Source of the DNA: Fimbriiglobus ruber
Lineage (GTDB): Bacteria; Planctomycetota; Planctomycetia; Gemmatales; Gemmataceae
NCBI RefSeq assembly: GCF_002197845.1
Contig: NZ_NIDE01000004.1
Location: forward strand, 310,001-374,000
Reading direction: 5' to 3'
Length of the DNA: 64,000 bases
Shown here piece by piece: positions 1-9,090 of the stretch (the first letter of the stretch is position 1; the number at the start of each line of letters is the position of its first letter). Under the pieces are notes generated by a model that was given only the letters and a program-made list of their open reading frames with translations, was not told where the DNA came from and did no database searches. The translations under genes were made by a program, and so were the position numbers.

Positions 1-29
1 CGTTACGCTGAAAGGGTGGGAATCGCGGT

Positions 30-389
30 ATGCTGGCGCCTCGGCGAGTGCTGTTCGTCTGCGAAGGGAACCTTCACCGGAGCCCGACCGCCGAACGTCT
101 CTACTCGACAACGCCCGGCATCGAGGCCCGTTCGGCGGGCCTTTCATATCTGGCACGCACGCAAGTGACTGACGAATTGTTGGCCGGAGCGGATACGATA
201 TTTGTGATGGAACGCCGGCTACGCAAGTTACTCCGGATGCGATTTGCCGCCGCTCTGAAGGGTAAGCAGTTGGTGTGCCTGGACATTCCCGACGACTACC
301 AATTCCTTCAGCCCGAGTTGTTGACCGTTCTCACCGAACGCCTTGTCCCACACCTCGGGCTTCCGACCGATTTCAAGGAACATCCGTAA
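30..389 (+). CDS. Low-molecular-weight protein tyrosine phosphatase-like protein
   Basis: Small cytoplasmic phosphatase of the low-molecular-weight tyrosine phosphatase fold, 119 residues. The P-loop CX5R signature is present as CEGNLHRS (Cys11 nucleophile, Arg17), followed by the usual SPTAE stretch. The general-acid region appears as DIPDDY at residues 85-90, as in short bacterial LMW-PTP homologues. It is shorter than classical Wzb-type enzymes (about 150 residues), which fits the compact subfamily. The stop codon overlaps the start of the downstream hydrolase (TAATG), so the two are translationally coupled. The substrate is unknown; a role in dephosphorylating small molecules or proteins is inferred from family only. 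Confidence 0.85.
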   Translation: MLAPRRVLFVCEGNLHRSPTAERLYSTTPGIEARSAGLSYLARTQVTDELLAGADTIFVMERRLRKLLRMRFAAALKGKQLVCLDIPDDYQFLQPELLTVLTERLVPHLGLPTDFKEHP

Positions 390-1222
390 TGCTGTCGGTA
401 ACGAACCACGAGATCGCGGGCGTGCGTTGCGCGATACACGACAGCGATCCCGCCCGGCGTGAAGCCGTCGTGTTCGTCCACGGCAACCCCGGCCCGATGG
501 ACGATTGGGAGGAACTGGCCCCGGTCGTCGCGAAATTCGCCCGGGTCGTGGCGATGGACATGCCGGGTTACGGCCGGGCCGATCATCCGCGCGATTTCGA
601 TTACACCATTTCGGGCTACGCCAAATACCTCGGGGCGCTGCTCGACCGCCTGGCCGTCGACCGGGCTCACCTGGTGCTGCACGATTTCGGCGGCGCGTGG
701 GGCTTGCGCTGGGCGATCGACCACCCGAGCCGCATCGCGAGCCTGACGCTGATCAATACTGGGATCATGGAGGGATATCGCTGGCATTCGTTCGCGAGGA
801 TCTGGCAGACGCCTATCCTCGGTGAACTGGCTCAACTGACGACAACTGCCTGGGGGACGCATCGGGCTCTGAACCGCATGAGCCCGAAACCGATGCCGCG
901 GAGCTTCGTCGACCGGATCATGAAGTACGCGGACTGGGGGCACAAGCGGGCGGTTCTGAAGTTGTACCGGGCGTCCAAGAACTTGCCCCAGGCGTTCCCC
1001 GAATTCACGGGGCACACGTTCGCCGAGACGTTGCCGACGTGCGTGCTCTGGGGAGCCGGCGATCCGTTCGTGTCGGTCGACTTCGCGGAGAAGCAGAAGA
1101 AGTTCTTCCCGCTGGCAGAAGTCCACGTCCTGCAAGGTCTGGGGCACTGGCCGTTTATCGACGATCTGCAGGCCGTGCAACGACCGCTGGAGGCGTTCCT
1201 GCGTAGGCAGGCGAAAGGGTAA
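389..1222 (+). CDS. Alpha/beta hydrolase with Asp nucleophile (haloalkane dehalogenase/epoxide hydrolase-like)
   Basis: Alpha/beta-hydrolase of 277 residues. The HGNP oxyanion motif is at residues 31-34. The nucleophile elbow reads HDFGG with Asp99 rather than Ser, which places it with haloalkane dehalogenases and epoxide hydrolases rather than esterases. The catalytic His is in GHWPFIDD (about His253). The start ATG at 389 overlaps the preceding TAA stop; an upstream in-frame start would run back through the phosphatase gene and is unlikely. Substrate cannot be told from sequence. Coupling to a tyrosine phosphatase-like gene is unusual and unexplained. Confidence 0.88.
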   Translation: MLSVTNHEIAGVRCAIHDSDPARREAVVFVHGNPGPMDDWEELAPVVAKFARVVAMDMPGYGRADHPRDFDYTISGYAKYLGALLDRLAVDRAHLVLHDFGGAWGLRWAIDHPSRIASLTLINTGIMEGYRWHSFARIWQTPILGELAQLTTTAWGTHRALNRMSPKPMPRSFVDRIMKYADWGHKRAVLKLYRASKNLPQAFPEFTGHTFAETLPTCVLWGAGDPFVSVDFAEKQKKFFPLAEVHVLQGLGHWPFIDDLQAVQRPLEAFLRRQAKG

Positions 1223-1367
1223 AAAGAAACCAGGTGAAATTCCTGCCTCGTGTGCGATATGCTTGTAGTGAGATTGTTTCCTGCGAGACTGCCGGCAGCC
1301 CGCCTTTTATAGACTCGGTAGCCCGTGCCCTCCCCATCCCCTTCCCACCCGGAAGGGGGAGAATTCC

Positions 1368-4328
1368 ATGCTCACGCTGCTCATCAGTGCGGCTCTGCTC
1401 GCCCCGGCTGCGCCGCCCCCGGGCGCGGATGACGCATTTTTCGAGGCCAAGGTGCGGCCGGTTCTGGTCGAGCGGTGCGTTCGTTGCCACGGTCCGGAGA
1501 AGGCGTCCGGCGAACTCCGCCTGGATTCGCGCGAGGCACTCCTCAAAGGCGGCGAGAGCGGGCCTGCGATCGTACCCGGTAAGCCGGCGGAGAGCCTGCT
1601 CGTCCGCGCGGTGAAGCGTGAGAAGAGCGTGACGGCCATGCCGGCGGACAAGCCGCTTCCACCGGACGCGGTGGCCGCCCTGGAAGCCTGGGTCGCAGCC
1701 GGGGCGCCGTGGCCGGTGCGCACCACTCCCGTGAAAGCCGCGCGGCACTGGGCGTTCGAGCCTATGCGCGATGCGCGCCCGTCCACAATCCCTGGCCGAG
1801 TCGGACAGCAACCCGTTGACGCCTTTGTGGAAGCCAAACAGCGCGAGGCGGGCGTCAAGCCGGTCGCCGCGGCGGATAAGATCGCGCTCGTCCGCCGGGC
1901 CACATTCGACCTGACGGGGCTGCCACCGACGCCGGAAGAGGTCGAGGTCTTTCTGAAAGACACGTCGCCGCAGGCGTTCGGCTCCCTGATCGACCGACTG
2001 CTCGCCTCGCCGCGGTACGGCGAGAAGTGGGGGCGGATGTGGCTCGACGTGGTGCGGTACGCGGACACCGCCGGCGAGACTGCCGACTACCCGGTGCCCG
2101 ACGCCTGGCGGTATCGCGACTACGTCATCCAGTCGTTCAACGCAGACAAGCCTTACGACCAGTTCCTACGCGAGCAACTCGCGGGCGACATCCTCGCCGG
2201 CCGACTGCCGGCCGACGCCCCCCCCGGGCGGTATGCCGAACTCGTCACCGCGACCGGCTACCTCGCCGTCGCCCGGCGGTTCGGCTTTGACCCGTCCAAG
2301 GACCACTTCCTGACGCTCGAAGACACGATCGACACGCTGGGCAAAAGCGTCCTCGGCCTGACCATTGGCTGTGCCCGGTGCCACGACCACAAGTATGACC
2401 CCGTGAGCGCGGCCGACTATTACGCGCTCTATGGCATCTTCGAGAGTACCCGGTATCCGGCCCCCGGGTCCGAAAAGGATAAGGCACCCAAGGACATGGT
2501 GCCGCTCGTTCCGCCGGCCGCGTTCGAGGCCAAACTGCGAACCTTACGGGCCGCAGCCGACGCCGCCGAGAAGGACGCGAAGACGGCTGAGGATCGGTTC
2601 AAGCAGGCGACCGCGAAGCTGCCGGCCGTCCTGACGTCGGGCGACATTCCCAACGGCGGGAAGCAGACGTTCGCCGAAGGAAAGACGGCGTCCGCGCTAA
2701 AAACCGTCAGGGTGCGTAAGGGGGAAATGTTAGCCCTGACAGTCCTCCCGAAAGCCAACCACGGGGCTGACACTACTCTCGTCGAATTGGAAATCTCTGA
2801 GCAGGGTGACAGTAACCGCGTGTGGAACCTGACGCGCGATGTGCTTCCTGACTTCCACCAAAACGGCTCCGGCTTCTGCCACGACGACGCCCTCGGCAAC
2901 AAGGCCGTCTGGCACTTCCTCGATTCGGCCGGAACGCCGCGGCCGCTGACCACGTTCGTCCGCGATGCCGCCCGCGTGCCCGGGTTGCACGCGTGGCGGG
3001 GATCGGAGGACACGCCATCGGTCCTGGCCAACACCAACGCCCAACCCGTCGCCTTCATCACAATCAAACAGCCCGCGAAGTCGGTGGCTGTCCACCCCGG
3101 ACAACGGGGCGGCGTCGTGGTCGCGTGGGAGAGCCCGATTGATGGGACGGTCGCCGTCACCGGCTGCGTGGAGGACATCGACCCGACCGGCGGCGACGGC
3201 ATCGCTTGGACGCTTACACACGGACCGGGGATCGGCCGGGAACTGACCGAACTCGCCGAAGTCGGCGAGCGAGTCGCCCGGGCGCGGCGCGAACGGGACG
3301 AGTTCGCGCGGACCGTGCCTTACGCCTATGCCGTGGCGGAAGGCCAGCCGCACGACGCCCAACTCCACAAGCGCGGCGACCCCGAGGTGCGAGGGAATGC
3401 AGTCCCCCGACGGTTCCTGACGGTCCTGGGCGGCCAGCCGGTTCCACCCAATGCGGGCAGCGGTCGCCTCACCCTGACGGACTGGCTCGCCGACCCAAAG
3501 AACCCGCTCACCGCCCGCGTCATGGTCAACCGCGTCTGGCAAGGACATTTCGGTGCGGGGCTCGTGCGCACGCCCAACGACTTTGGCACCCGCGGCGACC
3601 CGCCCACGCACCCCGAACTGCTCGACTGGCTTGCCTCCCAGTTCATGCACAACGGTTGGTCTCTGAAGACGCTGCACAAGCTCATCATGCTGTCCGACGC
3701 CTACCAGCGGTCTTCGGCGTTCGACGAGCATAACGCGAAACTCGACCCGGGCAACCGCCTCCTGTGGCGGGTCGACCGCCGTCGGCTCTCGGCCGAGGAG
3801 ATCCGCGATGCGATCCTGGCCGTGAGCGGCGACCTCGACCTGACGCCCGCCGGACCGCACCCGTTCCCGGACGCAAAATCGTGGGGCTATACGCAGCACA
3901 ACCCCTTCGCCGCCGTCTACGACCACAACAAGCGCAGCGTCTACCTGATGACCCAACGGATCAAACGGCACCCCTTCCTCGCTCTCTTCGACGGTCCGGA
4001 CCCGAACACCAGCACGGCCGCCCGGCAGACGACCACGGTGCCGACGCAGGCTCTCTTTTTCCTGAACGATTCGTTCGTCCACGCCCGCGCCGCGAGTTTG
4101 GCCAAGACCCTCACCACGCTGCCAGACGGCAACACCCGACTCGACCGGGCGTGTAAACTTCTATACGGCCGCCCGCCGACGGATCGGGAGAAGGCGGCCG
4201 CGGCGCGGTACGTCGAAACTGCGGTTGCCGACGCCAAATCGGGTTCGCCCGAGGAGAAGCGGCGGGCCGCGTGGGCGGGATGGACGCGGGTGATGCTGTG
4301 TACGAACGAATTCCTTTACGTCGACTGA
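1368..4328 (+). CDS. PSCyt1-DUF1549-DUF1553 planctomycete cytochrome protein
   Basis: Large secreted or periplasmic c-type cytochrome protein of 986 residues. A short hydrophobic leader (residues 1-18) precedes a PSCyt1 heme site CVRCH (Cys37, Cys40, His41) with the typical GxLRLDSRE sequence after it. A second CxxCH, CARCHDHKYDP, lies near residue 335 inside DUF1549. DUF1553 occupies about residues 690-950. A purine-rich ribosome site (ggaaggggga) stands just before the ATG. The family is expanded in planctomycetes and is always near DUF1501 genes, as here (14-nt gap). The role is inferred to be extracellular oxidative degradation of polymers; no substrate is proven. Confidence 0.95.
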   Translation: MLTLLISAALLAPAAPPPGADDAFFEAKVRPVLVERCVRCHGPEKASGELRLDSREALLKGGESGPAIVPGKPAESLLVRAVKREKSVTAMPADKPLPPDAVAALEAWVAAGAPWPVRTTPVKAARHWAFEPMRDARPSTIPGRVGQQPVDAFVEAKQREAGVKPVAAADKIALVRRATFDLTGLPPTPEEVEVFLKDTSPQAFGSLIDRLLASPRYGEKWGRMWLDVVRYADTAGETADYPVPDAWRYRDYVIQSFNADKPYDQFLREQLAGDILAGRLPADAPPGRYAELVTATGYLAVARRFGFDPSKDHFLTLEDTIDTLGKSVLGLTIGCARCHDHKYDPVSAADYYALYGIFESTRYPAPGSEKDKAPKDMVPLVPPAAFEAKLRTLRAAADAAEKDAKTAEDRFKQATAKLPAVLTSGDIPNGGKQTFAEGKTASALKTVRVRKGEMLALTVLPKANHGADTTLVELEISEQGDSNRVWNLTRDVLPDFHQNGSGFCHDDALGNKAVWHFLDSAGTPRPLTTFVRDAARVPGLHAWRGSEDTPSVLANTNAQPVAFITIKQPAKSVAVHPGQRGGVVVAWESPIDGTVAVTGCVEDIDPTGGDGIAWTLTHGPGIGRELTELAEVGERVARARRERDEFARTVPYAYAVAEGQPHDAQLHKRGDPEVRGNAVPRRFLTVLGGQPVPPNAGSGRLTLTDWLADPKNPLTARVMVNRVWQGHFGAGLVRTPNDFGTRGDPPTHPELLDWLASQFMHNGWSLKTLHKLIMLSDAYQRSSAFDEHNAKLDPGNRLLWRVDRRRLSAEEIRDAILAVSGDLDLTPAGPHPFPDAKSWGYTQHNPFAAVYDHNKRSVYLMTQRIKRHPFLALFDGPDPNTSTAARQTTTVPTQALFFLNDSFVHARAASLAKTLTTLPDGNTRLDRACKLLYGRPPTDREKAAAARYVETAVADAKSGSPEEKRRAAWAGWTRVMLCTNEFLYVD

Positions 4329-4341
4329 GCCGGAGCCGCCG

Positions 4342-5760
4342 ATGACCTTTCCCGCCACGCTCGCCCAGACCCGCCGCCAGTTCGTCCGTTCCGCGGTCGC
4401 GGGTACGGCGCTCTTCCCCGCGATCCTCTCCCAATTACTTGCGGAGGATTCCCCGCGCGGCGAGTCAGCCGACCCGCTCGCGCCCAAACCGCCGCACTTC
4501 CCGGCCAAGGCCAAAAACGTCATCTTCCTGTTCATGAGCGGCGGCGTGTCGCACGTCGACACGTTCGACCCCAAGCCGAAGCTGTTCGCCGACCACGGAA
4601 AGCTCGTGACGCTCGACCACCCGGAGACGCGCAACCGGCCGGGGTATGACAAGCTGTTCCTCAAGCGGCCGCAGTGGGAGTTCACGAAGCGCGGGAAGTC
4701 CGGCACCGAAGTGAGTTCGCTCTTCCCGCACGTCGGCGCGCTCGCGGACGACTTCGCCCTCATCCGGTCGATGCACGCCGACCACTCGAACCACTACAAC
4801 GCCACGCTCGGCATGCACACCGGCTCGGTCAACCAGGCGCGGCCGAGCATCGGGGCGTGGCTGAGTTACGGCCTCGGGACGGTGAACCGGAACCTGCCGT
4901 CGTTCGTCGTCCTGGCCCCGCAGACACCTTACGCGGGCGGCCAGGTCTGGGCGTCCGACTTCCTGCCCGGCAGCCACCAGGGGACGCTGGTCGTGCCCGG
5001 CCCCGAGCCGATGCGGAACGTCAGGCCGGCGGTCCCGCCGGCCCGTCAGCGGACCGACCTCGACGCACTCGCCGACCTGAACCGCGCCCACCTCGACCGT
5101 CGCCCCGGCGACCCGGATCTGGCGGCCCGGGTACAGAGCTTCGAGACCGCGTTCGGCATGCAGACCGCCGCCCCGGAAGCCTTCGATCTTACCAAGGAAA
5201 CCGACGAAACGCACGCCCTCTACGGCCTGCCCCGCGGTAGCACGAACGGCTTCGCGTGGCAGTGCCTCGCCGCCCGCCGACTGGTCGAGCGCGGCGTCCG
5301 CTTCGTGGAACTGATCGACACCGGCTCGTCCAACAACTGGGACTCCCACGGCGACATGAACGACCACGCCCGGCTCGCGAAGAATGTGGACAAGCCGATC
5401 GCCGGCCTGCTAACCGACCTCAAGCGGCGCGGCCTACTCGACTCGACACTCGTCGTCTGGACCACCGAGTTCGGCCGCACCCCGTTCAACAACTCCGCCG
5501 ACGCGAAGGGCCGCGAACACCACCCCTGGGCGTTCTCGTCGTGGCTGGCCGGGGCGGGAATCAAGGGCGGAACTGTCCACGGCACGACCGACGAGTACGG
5601 CGTGAAAGTGGCCACCGACGGCGTCCACGTTCACGACTACCACGCGACCATCCTGCACCTGATGGGCCTCGACCACACCAAGCTCACATACCGCCACTCC
5701 GGTCGCGACTACCGGCTGACAGACGTGGCGGGGAACGTGGTGAAGGAAGTGCTGGCGTGA
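4342..5760 (+). CDS. DUF1501 sulfatase-like protein, Tat-exported
   Basis: DUF1501 protein, 472 residues, alkaline phosphatase/sulfatase-like fold. The N-terminus has a twin-arginine signal (TRRQFVRSAVAG, residues 10-21). Conserved stretches include FLFMSGGVSHVDTFDPKP, MHTGSVNQARPS and the C-terminal HDYHATILHLMGLDH, which is the hallmark end of the family. It follows the DUF1549 cytochrome gene by 14 nt on the same strand and is almost certainly co-transcribed. This pair is a standard planctomycete unit. Enzymatic activity of DUF1501 is not established; export is inferred from the Tat motif. Confidence 0.94.
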   Translation: MTFPATLAQTRRQFVRSAVAGTALFPAILSQLLAEDSPRGESADPLAPKPPHFPAKAKNVIFLFMSGGVSHVDTFDPKPKLFADHGKLVTLDHPETRNRPGYDKLFLKRPQWEFTKRGKSGTEVSSLFPHVGALADDFALIRSMHADHSNHYNATLGMHTGSVNQARPSIGAWLSYGLGTVNRNLPSFVVLAPQTPYAGGQVWASDFLPGSHQGTLVVPGPEPMRNVRPAVPPARQRTDLDALADLNRAHLDRRPGDPDLAARVQSFETAFGMQTAAPEAFDLTKETDETHALYGLPRGSTNGFAWQCLAARRLVERGVRFVELIDTGSSNNWDSHGDMNDHARLAKNVDKPIAGLLTDLKRRGLLDSTLVVWTTEFGRTPFNNSADAKGREHHPWAFSSWLAGAGIKGGTVHGTTDEYGVKVATDGVHVHDYHATILHLMGLDHTKLTYRHSGRDYRLTDVAGNVVKEVLA

Positions 5761-5770
5761 AGGGATTTTG

Positions 5771-5803
5771 CCGCAGATCAACGCAGAGAAACGCGGATCA
5801 GAG
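5771..5803. repeat. Short imperfect tandem repeat (ccgcagatca type)
   Basis: Three degenerate units of 10-11 bases run in tandem: ccgcagatca, acgcagagaa, acgcggatcag. From memory, similar ccgcag-containing repeats are scattered through many environmental bacterial genomes with no known role; that comparison is recall, the repeat itself is visible here. Confidence 0.5.
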
Positions 5804-6018
5804 ATTGAAAATAGGTAGTGGTGGCGAGCGAACCGACGGTCGATAGAATCGACCGCAGCCCCCTAAAACTGATCTCCTCCCCGGCCGCCTATGCCCAACG
5901 GACTCGTACAGGAACTGTCGACACTCCCGGCGATTCCTCCCAAGGTTGCTCTTCTGGTTTTCTTTGCCCCGTCGTTCGACGACACACAAGCGGACAGTTT
6001 TTCCAGGGTTGAGAATCA

Positions 6019-6034
6019 GGGGACTTAGGTCCCC
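6019..6034. terminator. Perfect short hairpin between convergent genes
   Basis: GGGGAC-TTAG-GTCCCC forms a 6-bp stem with a 4-base loop. It lies between the ends of two convergent transcription units, where a bidirectional terminator would sit. There is no T-tract, so this is a tentative call. Confidence 0.35.
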
Positions 6035-6097
6035 CGCTCGCCCGAAGGCGTTGGTATTTAGGAAGAAACGAACGTCTCATTCTCGGCCATGCGGAAT

Positions 6098-6574
6098 CTA
6101 ACCGTTTCTTCGCAGCGGTATGGGATTGATCCGGTGAAACCCGGCCCGTTTGCCCTCATCAAGCAGTAGGATCACCTGGCCGTAGTTGAGTCGCTCGTCG
6201 AGTTCGAATCGGAGTTTGGGAGGCTCTTTTTGGGACAAGAATTGCTTTTTCAAGTGTTGAAATAACTTTGAACGGTCAGAGCCGAAACTGACCGGCCCGG
6301 TCTCGCGTACGACGATGGCGTCGCTGATTGCCCCCGTCTCGGACGCGTACACCTGGACCACCACTTCCTGGCTTTCAACGTCACTGATTTCGCGGTATTC
6401 CGCAATCTCTTGACTTCCTTTGGGCAGTTCCAGAAGAAGCTGTCCTTCGACCGGCTTGGGGCTGAATGTGAGAATGAAGAACGCCATCAACTGGAACGAC
6501 ATGTCCAGCATCGGCGTGATCGGCAGATCGGGGCTCACTCGGTCCGTGGAGAGCCGTCGGCTGAAACCCGGCAT
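6098..6574 (-). CDS. ExbD/TolR family biopolymer transport protein (third copy)
   Basis: ExbD/TolR-like protein, 158 residues. The N-terminal cytoplasmic stub is followed by DLPITPMLDMSFQLMAFFIL, with the conserved Asp of the single transmembrane helix that carries protons in ExbD/TolR (LDM). The periplasmic domain follows. The first 50 residues are very close to those of the neighbouring 6714-7223 protein (ITPMLDMSFQLMAFFIL, TFSPKPVEGQL), so the two are recent tandem duplicates that have diverged in the C-terminal half. Last gene of an exbB-exbD-exbD-exbD cluster; partner TonB or Tol proteins are not in view. Confidence 0.9.
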   Translation of the reverse strand: MPGFSRRLSTDRVSPDLPITPMLDMSFQLMAFFILTFSPKPVEGQLLLELPKGSQEIAEYREISDVESQEVVVQVYASETGAISDAIVVRETGPVSFGSDRSKLFQHLKKQFLSQKEPPKLRFELDERLNYGQVILLLDEGKRAGFHRINPIPLRRNG

Positions 6575-6713
6575 GGGATCACCTTTGTGAAGGTCGGTGG
6601 AAGTGAAGTCGTGACCTGTCAGAACGAAACCGAATGGACCGCCCGGAGGATCGACCTCCGAGCGTGTGGCTCGTGGAGCTGGGCCGCCGCGGGTGGATCC
6701 CCGCTTATTTGCC

Positions 6714-7223
6714 TTATTTCTTCGCCGCGCCGCCCGCGGCCGCGGGGGTCAGGGCCGCCGGACTGATCCGCTCGAACCCGGCCCGCTTCCCCTCGTCGAG
6801 CAGTTTGATCACGAACTGGTAATTCAACTGGTCGGCCATTTCGAGCCGCAGCTTGGGAGCCGGCTTCTTCTCGGCGGTCGCGGCGGCGGCCTTTTCCTTG
6901 AGAAACTTGAATAGCGCGGACGTGTCCTTCCCGATCGAGTAGCTCCCGGTTTTGGGCGCGATCGAGATGTCCGCGATGTTTCCGTTGTCGGACGCGTAGA
7001 TCTGGACCACCACGTCTTCGTCTTCAGTCAGGTCGACGCTCGGCGCCACGTTCGACGGTCCGCCTTCTTCCTTGGGCAACGACAGTGACAGCTGCCCTTC
7101 GACCGGCTTGGGGCTGAACGTGAGGATGAAGAACGCCATGAGTTGGAACGACATGTCCAACATCGGCGTGATCGGCAGATCGGGTTCGACGCGTTCGCTC
7201 GACATCCGCCTTCGTCTCGACAT
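6714..7223 (-). CDS. ExbD/TolR family biopolymer transport protein (second copy)
   Basis: ExbD/TolR protein, 169 residues, with the same transmembrane segment and proton-carrying Asp (PMLDMSFQLMAFF) as the next gene. The periplasmic part ends in KLLDEGKRAGFERISP, the usual ExbD closing motif, plus a short Ala/Gly-rich tail. It is separated from the first exbD by 73 nt and from the third by 139 nt. Together with the ExbB protein upstream it should form a proton-driven energizing complex in the inner membrane; the energized partner cannot be identified here. Confidence 0.9.
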   Translation of the reverse strand: MSRRRRMSSERVEPDLPITPMLDMSFQLMAFFILTFSPKPVEGQLSLSLPKEEGGPSNVAPSVDLTEDEDVVVQIYASDNGNIADISIAPKTGSYSIGKDTSALFKFLKEKAAAATAEKKPAPKLRLEMADQLNYQFVIKLLDEGKRAGFERISPAALTPAAAGGAAKK

Positions 7224-7296
7224 GACGTGATCTCCGCCGAGTTCTTGTTCGCGACCTGATCGGAACCGTGACGACCGGAACGCTGGTGCTGCCGGA

Positions 7297-7779
7297 TTAG
7301 TTTTGTCCGCCTAGCGCGCTGGCCTGGATGGCCCGCAACTGAATGTCCGTGTACCCGGCCCGGCGGCACGCCGCCATGACGTCGTTCACCTGCTTGAAGT
7401 GACACTCCTTGTCCGCCCGCAAAATGATGAGCGACCGGCCCTTGCCCGCCTCCCATTCCTTTGCCTTCCCGCGCTGGGCGGCCTTGGCCTTGTCGATTTC
7501 AAACTGGTTCTGCATGTACCGTTGGACCTTGGCCGGGCCGTCGAGCGCTTCGTTCGCGACCAGCGTGGTGCCCTGCTTGTTCACGTTCAGGATGAGGTAA
7601 TCCTGAGTCGTCTTTTCGACGGGCTTCGTGGCCAGCGCGTTCGGGAGTTCGATCGTTTTGACGACTTGTTCGTTCACGAAGTTCGCACAAAGCATGAAAA
7701 ACATGATGAGCTGGAGCACCATGTCCAACAGCGGGGTCAGGTTCGGTTCGCACTTTTCGTGACTGGAACTAGCGCTCAT
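7297..7779 (-). CDS. ExbD/TolR family biopolymer transport protein (first copy)
   Basis: ExbD/TolR-like protein, 160 residues. The transmembrane motif reads NLTPLLDMVLQLIMFFMLC, again with the essential Asp. The periplasmic region contains SLIILRADKECHFKQVNDVMAACRRAGY, matching the usual ExbD pattern (R-D-K/xxxxxVNDVMxxCRxAG). It is clearly more diverged from the other two copies than they are from each other. It stands first after exbB, with a long palindromic repeat in the 157-bp gap between them. Confidence 0.9.
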   Translation of the reverse strand: MSASSSHEKCEPNLTPLLDMVLQLIMFFMLCANFVNEQVVKTIELPNALATKPVEKTTQDYLILNVNKQGTTLVANEALDGPAKVQRYMQNQFEIDKAKAAQRGKAKEWEAGKGRSLIILRADKECHFKQVNDVMAACRRAGYTDIQLRAIQASALGGQN

Positions 7780-7844
7780 GACGTTCCAATAAAGGCTGAG
7801 TTGGGGGCGATGTCGAGCACCACAGTTGTCGCGTCAGCGAGTTC

Positions 7845-7919
7845 GGCTTCGTAGTCGGAGTCCCGGCTTCAGCCGGTGCGGTTCAGACCGGCTGAAGCCG
7901 GGACTCCGACTACGAAGCC
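7845..7919. repeat. Long perfect palindrome, 33-bp arms with 9-base loop
   Basis: The arms 7845-7877 and 7887-7919 are exact reverse complements; the loop is gcggttcag. The arm contains gtcggagtcccggcttcagc. It lies in the exbB-exbD gap and would form a very stable hairpin in the transcript. It has no coding content and resembles a dispersed palindromic (REP/MITE-like) element. Confidence 0.85.
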
Positions 7920-7936
7920 AACACGAACCGCTTCAA

Positions 7937-8821
7937 TTAGTGGCCACGGGGGGCCGTCGCCGGGACGGCCGCGGCCTGGGCGGCGGGGACGGCCGCGACC
8001 GCAGCCGGGGCACCAGGGCCGGGGCCGGGGGTCGGACCCGGAACCGGGCCGCCCGGCTTCTTCGAGTTGTGGTACATCTGGGTCATCAGGTCGTCGGACA
8101 CGTGGCCGACGTTCAGCATGACCTGCGTGATCCGGTTCCGGAAGAACGTGTTGAAGGCGATCGCCGGGACCGCGATGGCCACGCCGACCAGCGTCACCGC
8201 GAGGGCGTGCGAAATCCCTTCGGCCAGCTTCGACGCGTTGACCGACGACCCGGCCTCGGCGAGTACCATGAAGGACTCGATCATCCCGAACACCGTCCCG
8301 ACCAGCCCGAGCAGCGGCCCGAGGGTGGCGATCACGGCGGTGTAGTTGTTCTTCTGTTCCTTGTCCGATTTGATGCCTTCGAGGGCGTTCAGGGCGGCCT
8401 CGCGGGCGTCTTCCAGGCCGTACTGCAGGCGGGCCATCCCGGCCGTCAGCACGCGACCGAGGTACGACGGGTCTTCGCGGACCATGTCATACGCTTCCTT
8501 GAACTTCCGCTTGTTGACGGTGTCCGTGAAGTCGTCCACGAACCCGGCCGGGATCGCGGCCGACATCCGCAGGTCGAGGGTGAGCAGGACGATCATCGCG
8601 ATCAGCCAGATCGAAGTGGGAAGCAGGATGATCCAGAAGATCCCGACCGACTTGATGATGTGGAAGAAAATGTTCCCGCCACCGCCGCCCCCACCAGCCG
8701 GAGCAGCGGCTTCAGGTTCTTGGGCCAGAGCCGGCGCGACCAGCACGAACACACACACCAGGGCCAGGATCAATGGCACGATCCGGCCGGAGAGAGCGAA
8801 ACGTCGATGGGTAACGTTCAT
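7937..8821 (-). CDS. MotA/TolQ/ExbB proton channel family protein
   Basis: ExbB/TolQ-type inner-membrane proton channel subunit, 294 residues. An N-terminal signal peptide (residues 1-33, ending ALAQ) and a Gly-rich linker precede a first transmembrane helix at about 50-80. The conserved MotA/TolQ/ExbB domain has helices around 165-190 (ATLGPLLGLVGTVFGMI) and 205-232 (GISHALAVTLVGVAIAVPA). The tail is Pro/Ala-rich. Extra N-terminal signal sequences are common in planctomycete ExbB proteins. It heads the cluster with three exbD genes. Confidence 0.93.
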   Translation of the reverse strand: MNVTHRRFALSGRIVPLILALVCVFVLVAPALAQEPEAAAPAGGGGGGGNIFFHIIKSVGIFWIILLPTSIWLIAMIVLLTLDLRMSAAIPAGFVDDFTDTVNKRKFKEAYDMVREDPSYLGRVLTAGMARLQYGLEDAREAALNALEGIKSDKEQKNNYTAVIATLGPLLGLVGTVFGMIESFMVLAEAGSSVNASKLAEGISHALAVTLVGVAIAVPAIAFNTFFRNRITQVMLNVGHVSDDLMTQMYHNSKKPGGPVPGPTPGPGPGAPAAVAAVPAAQAAAVPATAPRGH

Positions 8822-9090
8822 ATCGGTTCCTACGGGCAGACGGGAGCGGTAGACGGTTCTTTCGCAAAGGTACTGTTAAAAGAAAAGGTTTGTAACAGTC
8901 TCGTCAAGGACAAAAATCCGGGAAACCTGGGGCCTGTATCGGGGTTGTACGGGTTGCTTGTCGGATCGGCACAACCGTACCCACGGTCTTGGTGACGGGA
9001 TTTCCGTGGTCGGGCATAGGGCACGCTCGAGCGCGCCGTCACCCGCGATCAAGATGGCACACACAAGCATACCCTACACCCGGCCGTGGC

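Larger units (their letters stand above)
5761..6097. other. Intergenic region between convergent genes, no gene seen
   Basis: A 337-bp gap between the DUF1501 gene (plus) and the last exbD (minus). It holds an imperfect repeat of a roughly 10-11-base unit containing cgcaga/cgcgga (5771-5803) and a short perfect hairpin at 6019-6034. No convincing coding frame was found on either strand. Confidence 0.6.

Noticed and set aside
2730-4082. 450-codon open frame opposite the DUF1549 gene
   Set aside because: Shadow of a clearly real gene; no ribosome site or family motif.
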